A DNA stretch of 64,000 nucleotides from Aeromicrobium senzhongii (GCF_014334735.1 NZ_CP060587.1:1612001-1676000), one strand, 5' to 3'; positions 52,111-61,781 are shown, counted from the first letter of the stretch. A program made the numbers and translations. Notes: generated by a model from the letters alone, not told the origin.

Positions 52111-52973
52111 CGCTGTGCCACCGTTCCGAAGATGCCCGTGGGCTTGATCGCCAGGACGGCGATGAGGATGACGAAGATCGCCGCCTCCCCCGCCGCGACG
52201 GAGATGTAGGTCGAGGCCATGACCTCGGCGATGGCGATCGAGAAGCCACCGACGATCGCTCCGGGCAATGAGCCCAGGCCGCCGAGGATGATGATGGCGA
52301 ACACGGTCAGGCCGAGGGCGTCGCCCATGCCGGGCGAGAGCAGGTTGATCGGGGCGACCAGACCGGCCGCGATGGCGACCAGCGCCAACGAGACCGCGAA
52401 CGTCACCATCGAGACCATGCTCGGGTTGATGCCCACGAGCGCGGCGCCCGTGCGGTCCTGCTCGATCGCCTCGATGGCCTGCCCGTGCGGCGAGCGCTTG
52501 AGGAACCAGGTCAGGAGCAGCAGCACGACGACCGCCGTGACGATGATGATGATGCGCTGCCACGAGACCTGGGCGCCCAGGACGCTCACCTGGCCGCCGA
52601 CCGGCGACTGCATCCGCAGGAATCCGGTGCCCCAGACCTCCTGGACGAGAGCGACGAGGAAGAACATCACGCCCACCGTCGCGATCATGTGATGGGTGTG
52701 TGGCGCATTCCGCAAGGGGTGGAACACGAGTCGCTCGAGCACGACGCCGAGGAAGGCCAGGACCGCTGCGGCGGCCAGGATCGCCACGACATAGGGCATG
52801 CCGGCGTCGGTGAGGAAGAAGTACGTGAGGTAGGCGCCGAGCATGTACAGCGCGCCGTGCGCCAGGTTCGGGAAGCCCAGGACGCCGAACACGAGCGTCA
52901 GCCCGATGGCGGCGAGACAGTAGATCCCGCCCAGGGCCAGGCCGTTGGCCAACTGCTGGATGAAGAGGGTCAT
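52107..52973 (-). CDS. livH: Branched-chain amino acid ABC permease LivH
   Basis: 288-residue permease. The N-terminal FIQQLANGLALGGIYCLAAI and GFPNLAHGALYMLGAY segments, and the ALVGINPSMVSMVTFAVSLA region, match LivH. First permease of the operon, 85 nt after livK, which allows partial read-through or an internal regulatory hairpin. Confidence 0.92.
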   Translation of the reverse strand: MTLFIQQLANGLALGGIYCLAAIGLTLVFGVLGFPNLAHGALYMLGAYLTYFFLTDAGMPYVVAILAAAAVLAFLGVVLERLVFHPLRNAPHTHHMIATVGVMFFLVALVQEVWGTGFLRMQSPVGGQVSVLGAQVSWQRIIIIVTAVVVLLLLTWFLKRSPHGQAIEAIEQDRTGAALVGINPSMVSMVTFAVSLALVAIAAGLVAPINLLSPGMGDALGLTVFAIIILGGLGSLPGAIVGGFSIAIAEVMASTYISVAAGEAAIFVILIAVLAIKPTGIFGTVAQR

Positions 52974-53058
52974 CAGTCACCTTCTGATGGGAGGTCGATG
53001 GATCAGGGCGTGGCGGGGCCCCGGCCGCCCGGAGGACGGACGGTGGGGCCCCGCTGGC

Positions 53059-54249
53059 TCACTCCTGCGGCTGCTCGATCGCGAAGGGCTCGTACTCGCC
53101 GTCCGCGTTGCGGTAGGCGGCCTGGAGGCCGTCCGCCTGCAGGTGGCCCTTCGCGCTGACCTTGTTCGGCACGAAGAAGACACCCTCGACCGACTTGACG
53201 GCCTCACCCATCGCCTCACGGATGGCCTTCGGGTCGTCGGTCGTACCAGCGATCTTCATGGCCTCGATGAAGATGGGCAGCGCCTGGTAGTTCAGCGCGA
53301 TGTCGGCGTTGACCGGCTTCTCGGAGGAGTACTTCTCCTTGTAGTCGGCGATGAACTTCTCGGTGCCCTCGAACAGCGGCAGCGGCATGATGCCGACCGA
53401 GTTGTTGAGGTTCTTCGGGTCGGTGAACTCCTCGAGCTCCTCGAACTTCGCCTGGTCGATGATCAGGAAGGCGCCCTTGAAGCCCTGCTTGCGCGCCTCC
53501 TCGATGAGCAGCGCCGTGGGCTGCGAGGGGCCGCCGACGAGGATCACGTCGGGCTTGCCCGCGAGCGTCTTGGCCACCGGGCCGGCGAAGTCCGAGACGG
53601 TGCCGTAGTCGATGTTGTTCTTCGGCAGGACCTCGCCGCCGGAGGCCTCCCACTTCTCGATCGTCGTCTTGGTCCACTCCTGGCCGAACTCGCTGGCCGT
53701 GGCCATCAGGCCGAGCTTGGCGTTCTCCTTGGTCTTGACCTTGTCGATGAACGGCTGGACGTAACTGTCGAAGCTCGGGGGGATCATGACCGTGAGGTCG
53801 TTCCCGCTCTCGAGGATCGCCGGGTCGGACGAGTAGGCGCCCACGAGGAACTCGGTGCGGCCGGAGTTCAGCTCCTGCGCGGCCTTGATGCCGCCGGCGT
53901 GCGGAACGAAGACGACCGAGGCGCCTTCCTTCTCGACGAGGCGCTGGACGTTCGTTCCGGTCGTGCCGGGCTGGTACTGGTCGTCGAGGGACTCGAGCTT
54001 GACGGTGTACTTCTTGCCGTCGATCTCGACGCCTTCCTCGTTGACCTCGTCGATGGCCATCTTCAGGCCGTTCTGGACGTTCACGCCGTACTCGGCGGCA
54101 CCTCCACTGAGTCCGGCCGAGTACCCGATGACGATCGTGCCGTCACCGGAGTCGCTCGAGCCGCCGCACGCGGCGACGGCCGCGAGCATGCCGACGCTGG
54201 CGACCGCGGCCGCGGTCCTGAACGTGCGCTGTGACAATCGATGAGTCAT
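53059..54249 (-). CDS. livK: ABC transporter substrate-binding lipoprotein (LivK-like)
   Basis: 396-residue periplasmic-binding-fold lipoprotein, type I. The signal peptide ends in the lipobox VAAC followed by GGSSDSGDG. The N-domain signature is IVIGYSAGLSGGAAEYGVNVQNGLKMAI. It supplies ligand to LivHMGF. The ATG at 54249 has a GGGGGGA ribosome site. First gene of the importer operon; the promoter should lie in 54250-54310. Confidence 0.93.
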   Translation of the reverse strand: MTHRLSQRTFRTAAAVASVGMLAAVAACGGSSDSGDGTIVIGYSAGLSGGAAEYGVNVQNGLKMAIDEVNEEGVEIDGKKYTVKLESLDDQYQPGTTGTNVQRLVEKEGASVVFVPHAGGIKAAQELNSGRTEFLVGAYSSDPAILESGNDLTVMIPPSFDSYVQPFIDKVKTKENAKLGLMATASEFGQEWTKTTIEKWEASGGEVLPKNNIDYGTVSDFAGPVAKTLAGKPDVILVGGPSQPTALLIEEARKQGFKGAFLIIDQAKFEELEEFTDPKNLNNSVGIMPLPLFEGTEKFIADYKEKYSSEKPVNADIALNYQALPIFIEAMKIAGTTDDPKAIREAMGEAVKSVEGVFFVPNKVSAKGHLQADGLQAAYRNADGEYEPFAIEQPQE

Positions 54250-54459
54250 TCCAGTCCCCCCATGTGATCTGCTTCATACTGAACGTGAACTCAACTTAAG
54301 TGCCCGGCGGGACTCCGTCAATCCGAGAGTGATCCACGACACAGATTTTTTCCGCCATGGGCCCCCGCAGAATCTGGTAGCTCCATTCCGGCTCGTAGGC
54401 GAAGTGAGCCACAGTCCGGGAAGGACCGACCAGCGAGCGAACGACCGGACACCACCACG
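54250..54459. other. Promoter side of the liv operon, otherwise empty
   Basis: No gene seen. A run of lower GC just upstream of livK (cttcatactgaacgtgaact) probably holds the promoter. The right side leads into the UvrA remnant. Confidence 0.4.
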
Positions 54460-54633
54460 GTGCGCGGCGCCCGCGTCCACCACCTCGAGGACGTCGACGT
54501 CACGGTGGCCGTGGACCTCGGCCCCGGAGGAGGCGTGAACGGCGGGCGGATCGTCGCCACCGGCACCGCCGAGCAGGTCGCAGAGAACCCCGACAGCGTC
54601 ACCGGCCGATACCTCCGAGCGGCGATGTCTTGA
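54460..54633 (+). pseudogene. UvrA-like remnant with a large internal deletion
   Basis: 58 codons: the first part ([16 protein letters not shown]) matches the N-terminal start of UvrA (IRGARxHNLKNVDV), and the rest ([39 protein letters not shown]) matches the C-terminal end of UvrA (DLGPEGG...). The roughly 700-900 residues normally between them are missing, so an in-frame deletion joined the two ends. The frame begins at a GTG without a clear ribosome site. Function is almost surely lost. The donor could be a UvrA or a UvrA-like resistance ABC protein. Confidence 0.8.
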
Positions 54634-54708
54634 CCCCAGGCTTCACGACGCGCCATGCTCGCGCATCACCGACCACTCGTTCGGTGCACGAGACAGGATG
54701 TCGAGCCC

Positions 54709-55452
54709 ATGACGACACGAGCACTGCGCATCGGCGGACGGGCCGCCCTCGCGGCCGGCCTTCTCGCGGCGGCGGCCGCGGTGACGGTGGCCGTCATCGG
54801 GATCCTCGCGTCGGCAGGCAAGGTGACCCACCCCGTGGACCTCGCCTGGGGCCCGTTCTACCTCGAGCACCGGGTGTCGCTGCCCGTCGCGTGGGGCGCG
54901 GACGTCTGCCAGTCGGCCGATGTCGGGGACCAGACTTCTCCGAGCGAGTGCCTGAGGTTCTTCGTCCATGACGCGGACGGGTCAGGTGCGCGTGGGCCGG
55001 TGCGCGAGCAGGACGCGGATGTCCGCCCTGAATCGGCGACCCTGACGGGAGCGGTGGAACTCACCTCCGCGGGTCGGCCGAGTGCCTTCGTCGCGACGTC
55101 GGCGGTGCGCGACGCGATCGGTCTGGCGGTCGTCAGTGCCGCGCTCCTCGTGCTGTGGCGCCTGCTCGCGGGCGCGGCCGGGCCTGTGGCCGAGCGCCGC
55201 ACCGCACCGCTCGTACGGGCCCTCGGCTGCCTGTTGATCGCCGGGAGCCTCGTCGACGCGGCGCTGGGACTGTTCATCGCCACCCAGCTCCGGTACTCGT
55301 ACGAGGCCTTCGGACCCGGACCGCTGCTGTCACCGGCCGACGGCCGCGGGTTCGACCTCGGCCAGCTCGCTCTCGGCGGATTGGTCCTGCTCATCGGCGA
55401 GCTGTTCCGCCGCGATGCCACCGCCGAGGCCGACGACCGACTGACCGTGTGA
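54709..55452 (+). CDS. Four-TM protein, DUF2975-like
   Basis: 247 residues with hydrophobic segments near 11-37, 150-165, 180-205 and 222-237, and a long extracytoplasmic loop with two Cys after TM1. It ends in a LLIGELFRRD motif. This layout fits DUF2975 membrane proteins, which are often paired with a small Cro-type regulator; none is seen next to it. The ATG at 54709 is taken. Confidence 0.7.
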   Translation: MTTRALRIGGRAALAAGLLAAAAAVTVAVIGILASAGKVTHPVDLAWGPFYLEHRVSLPVAWGADVCQSADVGDQTSPSECLRFFVHDADGSGARGPVREQDADVRPESATLTGAVELTSAGRPSAFVATSAVRDAIGLAVVSAALLVLWRLLAGAAGPVAERRTAPLVRALGCLLIAGSLVDAALGLFIATQLRYSYEAFGPGPLLSPADGRGFDLGQLALGGLVLLIGELFRRDATAEADDRLTV

Positions 55453-55469
55453 AGGCCGACCCGCCAGGG

Positions 55470-57596
55470 TCAGGACCTCGCAGCCAACGCGTCGGTGAGC
55501 ATCGAGACGAGGGTCTCGAGCTGGATGTCCGCCGACTCGACGATCTCCTCGTCGGAGCCGTCGAGCGCACGGGCGGCGAGACCGGCCTTGCTGTCGATGA
55601 GCTCGACGATCCGGTTCTCGATCGTGCGCGAGGCGATGATCCGCCACGCCGTCACCGGCTCCTCCTGACCGATGCGGTGGACCCGGTCGATGGCCTGGGT
55701 CTGTTCCGCGTCGGTCCAGGACAGCTCGGCCAGCACCATGTCGGAGGCGACCTGCAGGTTGACGCCCACGCCGGCCGCAGACAGCGAGCAGACCACGACG
55801 GAGACGTCGGGATCGTTGACGAAGGCGTCGATGTTCTTCTGCCGCGCCGACGGCGTCTGGTTGCCGCGGATCGACGAGTACCGGATGCCCCGCTTCTCGA
55901 AGGTCTGCTCGGCGACGTCCATGACGTCGACGTGCTTGGCGAAGAAGACGACCTTGCCGACGCTGTGGGCCAGTTGAGCGGCGTAGTCGGCCGCGAGGCC
56001 CGCCTTCGCCTGGCCGATGCGCCGCATCATGGCGAAGACGTTCTCCTCCGTCTTCGCGGACTCCTCACGCTCCCACGCCGCGATCCGGCGCACGAGGTCG
56101 TGGTCGATGCCCTCGACCGGCACACCGGGCGCACGGGTCTCGAGCGCCGCCTCGTAACGGGCGACCAGCCGCTGCTGGAGCTCGCGCTCGGCCGCGTGGA
56201 TCGAGCGTCCCGCCTCGTCGTCGAGCTCGACCCGCAGGTCGGCGATGCGGCGGGCGGGGATGTCGGCGGCCACGTCGACCTTGCGCCGGCGCACGATGCC
56301 CATGTCGATGACGCGGGCGCGGGCGGCCGAGAAGAACCCGGGGTCGATCGGGGTCAGGCCCGTGTCCTCGAGCGCCTGGAGCAGCTCGGCGCGCGGCTTC
56401 TTCTCGTCGATCCACCCCAGGTACTGCCAGATGGCCCGGAAGTCCTCGATCTCGTTGATCAACGGGGTGCCGGTCAACGCCATCAGCAGCGGCCGGGAGG
56501 TGCGGGAACGGATGCGCTCGGACAGCTGCAGGACGTGCTGGGAGCGCTGGGACGACTTGTTCTTGATGAAGTGCGCCTCGTCGAGGACCATCCCACGGAA
56601 GCCCAGGTCGCCGAGCCAGCCGACGTGCCGGTCGAGCACCTCGTAGTTGACGATGACGATGTCGGCGAATCCGTCGATCGTGTGGCCGTCGCCCTGGATC
56701 ACGGTGGCCTTGTGCTTCGGGGTCCACATGTTCGCCTCACGCGCCCAGTTGGACTTGACGACGTTCGGGACCACGACCAGCAGCGGATAGGCGTCCGCGG
56801 CCTGCGCCGCCAGGAGGGCCTGGGCGGTCTTGCCCAGGCCGGGCTCGTCGGCCAGCAGGAAGGTCCGGTGCCCCTCCGCGGCGGCTGCCACCAGTTGCGC
56901 CTGGTGGCGCATCAGCTCTTTACCCTCGGGAAGGGGCACGGAGATCGGCTCGGGCAGGGCCATGCACGCCGGGGAGCTGCTGGACGCCCGCTCGAACGAC
57001 GACAGCAGCGGTCCGATGAGCTCCCAGTTGGCCAGCCGCCGCCCCTGGGGCTTGCGGGTCTCGGCGGTCTCGAACTGCGGAGCGAGGAACGGGTCGGCCA
57101 ACCGGCGCGAGATGACCGACTGGGGAACCACCTGACGCGTGGGAGCCGCGGGCGTGGGGTCCTCGTCGACCTCCGCCTCGGGCTCGGCCGGGGACTCGAG
57201 GCCCGCGGCGATCAGCATGTCGCGCTTGAGGGCCTTGGAGGCGTCGGACACCTCGGCGTCCTCGGCGAGCAGGGACAGCAAGGAGGTGTCGCGGGTGGCG
57301 GTCTTCGCCAGAATGGTGCCGATGCCGTCGAGTCGCTTGAGCTGCTCGGCCCGTTGGGACTCGCTCATCGAGGCCGTCTTGACCCGCGTGCGCTCCTCGC
57401 GCGCCAGCAACGCGACGGTCTGGAACTTCGTCCGAACCGTCGGGGTCGCCCGGCCGCGCTGGACGCCCGCCTCGACGTCGCGCACGGCGCGCGCGAGCAC
57501 CGGGATGATGCCCTCGTTGTCCGTGGCGCGCCCACCCCGCTGGTTCCGCGGGCGTGCCCCGGTGGAGCTTCCCTGACTGCGGCCTCGTCTGGCCAA
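55470..57596 (-). CDS. SNF2-family DNA-dependent ATPase/helicase
   Basis: 708 residues. Walker A is LADEPGLGKTAQ (the DEGLGKT-like form), DEAH box is VLDEAHFIKN, and the later motifs (TGTPLINEIEDF; SAAGVGVNLQVAS; QAIDRVHRIGQ) are typical of SWI2/SNF2 proteins. A basic disordered N-terminus of about 60 residues precedes it. The start is a TTG with GAGGAG 6 nt upstream; no ATG fits better. No methylase or nuclease partner is adjacent, so a role in repair or transcription is only suggested. Confidence 0.85.
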   Translation of the reverse strand: MARRGRSQGSSTGARPRNQRGGRATDNEGIIPVLARAVRDVEAGVQRGRATPTVRTKFQTVALLAREERTRVKTASMSESQRAEQLKRLDGIGTILAKTATRDTSLLSLLAEDAEVSDASKALKRDMLIAAGLESPAEPEAEVDEDPTPAAPTRQVVPQSVISRRLADPFLAPQFETAETRKPQGRRLANWELIGPLLSSFERASSSSPACMALPEPISVPLPEGKELMRHQAQLVAAAAEGHRTFLLADEPGLGKTAQALLAAQAADAYPLLVVVPNVVKSNWAREANMWTPKHKATVIQGDGHTIDGFADIVIVNYEVLDRHVGWLGDLGFRGMVLDEAHFIKNKSSQRSQHVLQLSERIRSRTSRPLLMALTGTPLINEIEDFRAIWQYLGWIDEKKPRAELLQALEDTGLTPIDPGFFSAARARVIDMGIVRRRKVDVAADIPARRIADLRVELDDEAGRSIHAAERELQQRLVARYEAALETRAPGVPVEGIDHDLVRRIAAWEREESAKTEENVFAMMRRIGQAKAGLAADYAAQLAHSVGKVVFFAKHVDVMDVAEQTFEKRGIRYSSIRGNQTPSARQKNIDAFVNDPDVSVVVCSLSAAGVGVNLQVASDMVLAELSWTDAEQTQAIDRVHRIGQEEPVTAWRIIASRTIENRIVELIDSKAGLAARALDGSDEEIVESADIQLETLVSMLTDALAARS

Positions 57597-58094
57597 ACTC
57601 GTCTCCTCTGACTGGCGCTCTGTCCGTACCGAGACGGCAGCGCACTCGGACCCTGCAAGGCCCGGGCTCGCCGACTTCGCCGACGACGAACGCGTGGCCG
57701 CCCTGCGGGCAGCCGCGGACCTGGTGACCAGATGAGGACCGACGACGCGATCCGCGGTCGGCCGACACTCACTGGTGTTCTTTTCCGTCCCCATTCCAGC
57801 GCAGTTCTGCTGCGAGCGCGTGGAGACGACGTCCTGACACTCAGAGTTTACCCCGACGAGGGCGCACGGATCGCACAGGACACGAGCGGTCTCGTCCATG
57901 GCATGACAGCGTCATCGCGTTCGTCCCGTCGATCACGCTCGGATGCAGGATCGACGACGAGATCCGGCGGATCCAGGAGCGCGGGGATGCGGGGCCCCGA
58001 GGCACAGGTGTCGACTGAGTGGCTCGCCGATGGGTACCCCTCAGTCCCAGCTTCGGCGCACGGGGGCGCCGCGGCGCAATGCAGAGGAGTGGTC
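57597..58094. other. Stretch of eroded sequence
   Basis: No intact gene. On the plus strand two short frames look protein-like and end at natural stops: one to about 57735 (GLADFADDERVAALRAAADLV) and one near 57905-58020 (DSVIAFVPSITLGCRIDDEI). Both lack a start, so they may be ends of decayed genes. Confidence 0.35.
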
Positions 58095-58385
58095 ATGGCT
58101 TCAACGAGGAAGACCCAGGGCAACGGTGGTGTCCAGATGACGGACGACAGCCTGCGCGTACGGCAGCTCACGCACTACCAGTTCAGCTGGACCGCGGGCG
58201 AGGGTGGCGGGTCCGGTGTCTGGACGCTGCAGCTCGTGCTCGACCAAGGCGCGTGGGAAGAGGTGCTCACGGTCAGCGCCGAGGACGCCGACGCCCTGCA
58301 GGACATCCTGACGAACACGAGCAAGGTGTTCTACGACATCGACCGCCGCGTGCTCATGTTCGGGGTCACCAAGACGGGCGACTGA
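58095..58385 (+). CDS. Conserved small protein, function unknown
   Basis: 96 residues, one compact domain of mainly beta strands (LTHYQFSWTAGEGGGSGVWT, FYDIDRRVLMFGVT). A strong AGAGGAG ribosome site lies 5 nt before the ATG at 58095. I recall similar short actinobacterial proteins but know no function. It stands alone between eroded sequences. Confidence 0.65.
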   Translation: MASTRKTQGNGGVQMTDDSLRVRQLTHYQFSWTAGEGGGSGVWTLQLVLDQGAWEEVLTVSAEDADALQDILTNTSKVFYDIDRRVLMFGVTKTGD

Positions 58386-58472
58386 CCCGCCCCAGCAACA
58401 CCATTCGCAACGAGGAGTGCGGCGGCATCGCATGTTCGCGGTGCCGCCCTGCCCCTACCGCCTCCGGCACGA

Positions 58473-58925
58473 TCAGCTGACACGTGACCCGCCCACGGCC
58501 CCGTCACGGTCGAGGTCCACGCGGATCGTCAGCAGACTCGTCCCCAGGGCGCGAACGGCTGCGCTGTTCCCGCGGGGAAGGGCGCGCAGTCGTGCCTGAG
58601 GATCGTCGTCCGGCAGCACGTGCGCGATGCCGGTGTGCCACCGTCCCCGCATCAGCAGCCGAACCCTCGGCTCGGCCACCAGGTTCTTGACGTACTGCGA
58701 ACGCAGACCGTGCTCGGAGACCAACCAGAACGAGTCGCCCACCAGTCGCCCACCCACCGGATTGCGGCGGGGCTGTCCGGACGTGCGACCCGTGGTCTCG
58801 AGCAGGACGGGTGCTCCTGGGATCCGGCCGGCGATCCGCCTCACGACCGGGTTCGCCACGTACCGCTGGAACACGTTGACGACTGCCTGCTTGCGCCGCT
58901 GGCCTGGTACCGACTTCTCGGTCAT
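58473..58925 (-). CDS. Deazaflavin (F420)-dependent nitroreductase-like protein
   Basis: 150 residues of the DDN/DUF385 family. The core APVLLETTGRTSGQPRRNPVGG and FWLVSEHGLRSQYVKNLVAEP is diagnostic; these enzymes use reduced F420 to reduce nitro or quinone substrates. The ATG at 58925 is clear. Confidence 0.88.
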   Translation of the reverse strand: MTEKSVPGQRRKQAVVNVFQRYVANPVVRRIAGRIPGAPVLLETTGRTSGQPRRNPVGGRLVGDSFWLVSEHGLRSQYVKNLVAEPRVRLLMRGRWHTGIAHVLPDDDPQARLRALPRGNSAAVRALGTSLLTIRVDLDRDGAVGGSRVS

Positions 58926-59435
58926 CGACCGACCTCCACCCTCGTGTTCCGGAACCGTGCCTGCGACCTTGGCGGGCGTCGAGCGCCCGGCGACGCGCGT
59001 CGGGTCAGTTTGTCAGAACCGGAGGGCCAACCGGCGACGACCGCGGCGGCCACGAGGAAGTCCGTCGGCTCGACGCCGCCGTTCGGGGTGTAGTCGAGCA
59101 GGCCCGTCAGACTGCCGCCCCGGCGACGTGGCCCCGCACATCCCGGGACGACGAGTTCATGCCGTGGCGTGATGATCGTCGCGCCGGCCGGAGGCCACCA
59201 CGCGACTCTGGGCCTGAGCGACAACACTGAGCCCACGCCACAAAGACAAAACCCCCTCACCGGCGAGAGTGAGAGGGTCTTGCATGTCCGAGGCTACATG
59301 CCCGGTCTCGAAGCTCTCGCGGCGGCCGTGACGCCCGGGGCCTGTCTCGGTACTCGTCCGCGACAGGGACGCGGCCGGGGACGTTCCCCCGACCATCTGG
59401 GTCGTCTCCACCGTCGACGGGCCCGGAGGTGTGGC
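58926..59435. other. Gap containing a terminator, otherwise no clear gene
   Basis: A minus-strand frame within 58930-59110 (SLTGLLDYTPNGGVEPTDFL) has coding-like composition but no reliable start. I treat it as a possible remnant. The terminator of the LuxR gene lies at 59245-59280. Confidence 0.4.
59245..59280 (-). terminator. Rho-independent terminator of the LuxR-type gene
   Basis: On the minus strand a stem of about 9 bp (ccctctcac / gtgaggggg, one mismatch) is followed by ttttgtctttg, a T-rich tail. It is about 155 nt after the LuxR-family stop. Confidence 0.65.
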
Positions 59436-60506
59436 TCAGCGCTCCAACGCCGCCCGAAGCTGCGCTCGGGAGGTGATCCCCACCTTCAAGAACACCTTGT
59501 TCAGGTGGTACTCGACGGTCCGGGAACTGATGAAGAGCTGCTTCCCGATGGCGGGGTTGGAGTACCCCTCGATGGCGAGCGCGACGACTTGGGACTCACG
59601 CTCGGTGAGCGCGCCGAGCGTCTTCGGCGTTCGACGGCGAGCCTGCTCACCCGATGCGCGCAACTCGAGCCAGGCTCGCTTCGCGAACGCGGTGGCACCG
59701 GCCGCGTCGAACACCTCGAGCGCTTGTCGCAACGGTGTCCGCGAATCCACCCGCCGCGTCTGCCGACGCAACCATTCCCCGTACAGCAAGTGAGTCCGGG
59801 CGAGGTCCAGGCTCATGCCGGACAGCTCCAGCTGCCGCACGGACTCACGGAAGTGCTCCTCCGTCGAGTGGTCCTCGGCGAGGAGGGCCAGACAGCGCTG
59901 CTCGATCCCGAGGGCCCAGGCCGATCCGGTCGCGCGGCCGATGGAGCGGATCAGCGCGATCGCCGTCGCTGCCTGCTCGGGGTGGCCGAGCCGCACCGCC
60001 GCCTCGACCACCTGGGGCGCGGCCCACGACGAGACGAACGGCTCGTCGGCGTCGAGTGCCCGCTGCGCGTCGCGCAGCGCCGGCTCGTACTGGCCCGAGG
60101 CGATGTGGACGAGGGACCGGCCGAGGTCCACGAGGGGCGTCGCGCCCACATCGTCACAGTCCGGGTGGTCACCGCCGGATCCCTGCCAGCTCCGGAGCAG
60201 GGTCGGCGTCAACGCGGGCGCAGCCGCGCCGATCCGGTGGGCGAGGTGTGCCGACTCCTCCGTTGCGGCCTCCGCACCGTCCATCTCTCCCCGCCACAGG
60301 CGCAGGCAGGCCAGCAGGTCGAGCGCTCGTGGCAGGCCCGCCAACGCACCGGTCTGCCGAGCATGGTCGACAGCTCGCCGGGCGAGCGTCACCCACGCCT
60401 TCTCGTCCAGCAGGTCCATGGCGATCCGGGTCGCAAACGGGTGCGCGGCTGATTCATCGGCGCACCACGCGTCGATCGCGCGAGCGAGGGTGACGCGATC
60501 GGGCAC
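59436..60506 (-). CDS. LuxR-family regulator, short LAL-like form
   Basis: 356 residues. The C-terminal 65 residues form the LuxR DNA-binding domain (LTERESQVVALAIEGYSNPA, SSRTVEYHLNKVFLKVGITS). The rest is helical TPR-like repeat, resembling the C-terminal half of LAL regulators. The N-terminal ATPase (about 500 residues) of those proteins is absent. The GTG at 60506 has GGGGGAG 7 nt upstream. It may be a true short form or a decayed LAL gene. Confidence 0.75.
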   Translation of the reverse strand: MPDRVTLARAIDAWCADESAAHPFATRIAMDLLDEKAWVTLARRAVDHARQTGALAGLPRALDLLACLRLWRGEMDGAEAATEESAHLAHRIGAAAPALTPTLLRSWQGSGGDHPDCDDVGATPLVDLGRSLVHIASGQYEPALRDAQRALDADEPFVSSWAAPQVVEAAVRLGHPEQAATAIALIRSIGRATGSAWALGIEQRCLALLAEDHSTEEHFRESVRQLELSGMSLDLARTHLLYGEWLRRQTRRVDSRTPLRQALEVFDAAGATAFAKRAWLELRASGEQARRRTPKTLGALTERESQVVALAIEGYSNPAIGKQLFISSRTVEYHLNKVFLKVGITSRAQLRAALER

Positions 60507-60628
60507 CGCACCGCTCCCCCACCGAGACGACACGAAACGTGACAAGAAGTTACACCTGTTAAACACTGGGATTCCCCCGGAAGTCCAATCGCGTCCGGCC
60601 GACTCCCGGTTGTGCTCATACTTGCGCT

Positions 60629-60868
60629 ATGAGTCAGCAATTGGTCATGGTTCTCGCAATCGCGGTGATGGTCGCCGTCTTCGTCTGGTGGCTGGTGATC
60701 TTGCTCGAGGCGCTCCGAGTGCCTCGGGAACGCTGGGAGGTGGCCGGCCAGAGCCAGTTGATCTACGTCCTTCTGATGGTCTTCCTGGGAATCGTCGGGT
60801 CGATCGCGTACGTCGCTGTGGCACGGCCACGTCTGCGGGCGGCATCCGTGCCCGCCGCAGGCGTGTGA
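60629..60868 (+). CDS. Small two-TM protein, PLDc_N-like
   Basis: 79 residues with two hydrophobic helices (VMVLAIAVMVAVFVWWLVIL and IYVLLMVFLGIVGSIAYVAV) separated by a charged loop (EALRVPRERWE). This fits the cardiolipin-synthase N-terminal (PLDc_N) type of small membrane proteins. The last codons and stop lie inside a 27-bp tandem repeat, so the C-terminus may vary. Confidence 0.7.
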   Translation: MSQQLVMVLAIAVMVAVFVWWLVILLEALRVPRERWEVAGQSQLIYVLLMVFLGIVGSIAYVAVARPRLRAASVPAAGV

Positions 60869-60914
60869 CGGTCGGGGCAACACGAGGGCGTGTGACGGCC
60901 GCGGCAACACGAGG
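60861..60914. repeat. 27-bp tandem repeat (two units, 25/27 identical)
   Basis: Units 60861-60887 and 60888-60914 (gcgtgtgacgg..ggcaacacgagg) differ at two sites. It overlaps the stop of the small membrane gene and borders the decayed integrase. Confidence 0.85.
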
Positions 60915-60919
60915 GCGAC

Positions 60920-61690
60920 ACTGATGCACGAGACTGCCAGGCGAACTTGCGGTTGTAGCGGGTGTGGCGCGAGTCGTGGAAGCGGAACGGCGCGATGCCG
61001 GACTCTTTCAGATCGAGACTGAAGGGCTGCCACACGCGCTCGTAGAAGTCGTGGATGGCGAGTCCAGTCGGGGACGTGAACACGATGTCGTCCGCGAGGC
61101 GGCCCTCCACGAGGGGTCGTAGGAGCTCGACCAGCGCCGGGGCGATGGTGATGGCGCGGCGTGACTTCGGGGTCTTGGGGTTGCCGAGGTGATTGCCCGC
61201 GAATGGCGTGCTTGGGTCGCAGGCCGTGGTAGTTCGCCTTGGTCTTGATGGACCGGTCCCAGCTGATCAGCCAGGCCTTGATGTCCTTCTCTGTGATCGC
61301 GTCGATGCGTCGGTTGAAGGATCCGCGTACCGCGGATCTCGGTGCGCGCCAAGACCTTCACCTGCGACAGGTAGCGCTTGCGCTGCCCCGGCGACGGGTC
61401 GACAATCTGTCGCACGTACTCCTCGGCCACCTCGGCGAAGTACGGCGGTGGCACGTAGTGGTCGTCGCGCGAGCGGACGAACCCCTGCCCTTGACCCAGC
61501 CGTCGGGCCAGTTGCCACCCGCGGCCTCGACCGCCTTCTTGAAGCCTCCGGCGCGAGCGAGGTTCTGCGCGTCGGTGCCGGCGCTGAAGGTTTCGTCTTG
61601 GCGGACGCCGGTGCGGCCTCCGCCCATTCGCCATTCGACGCGCACCGAGAGTCCGCCATCGGTTCTGCGTCGCTCCTGAATCCATGCCAT
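60920..61690 (-). pseudogene. Decayed tyrosine integrase next to tRNA-Leu
   Basis: Pieces of one integrase appear in order in at least three frames: an N-terminal AP2-like part (MAWIQERRRTDGGLSVRVEW, from 61690), an arm/core part (AEVAEEYVRQIVDPSPGQRK), then IVFTSPTGLAIHDFYERVW and FRFHDSRHTRY. The catalytic HxxR box is altered (HDSRHT) and the final Tyr segment is missing. Its 5' end faces the 3' end of tRNA-Leu, the usual place for such elements, so a lost element once used this tRNA. Confidence 0.8.
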
Positions 61691-61781
61691 GTCGGGCGCT
61701 CCTCTGACCCTCGTTAGGTGTCATCGGTGCGCCCTGCGAGGGCCCATGTGCCGCCATGGTGCCGCCATGACCGCAAATGCA

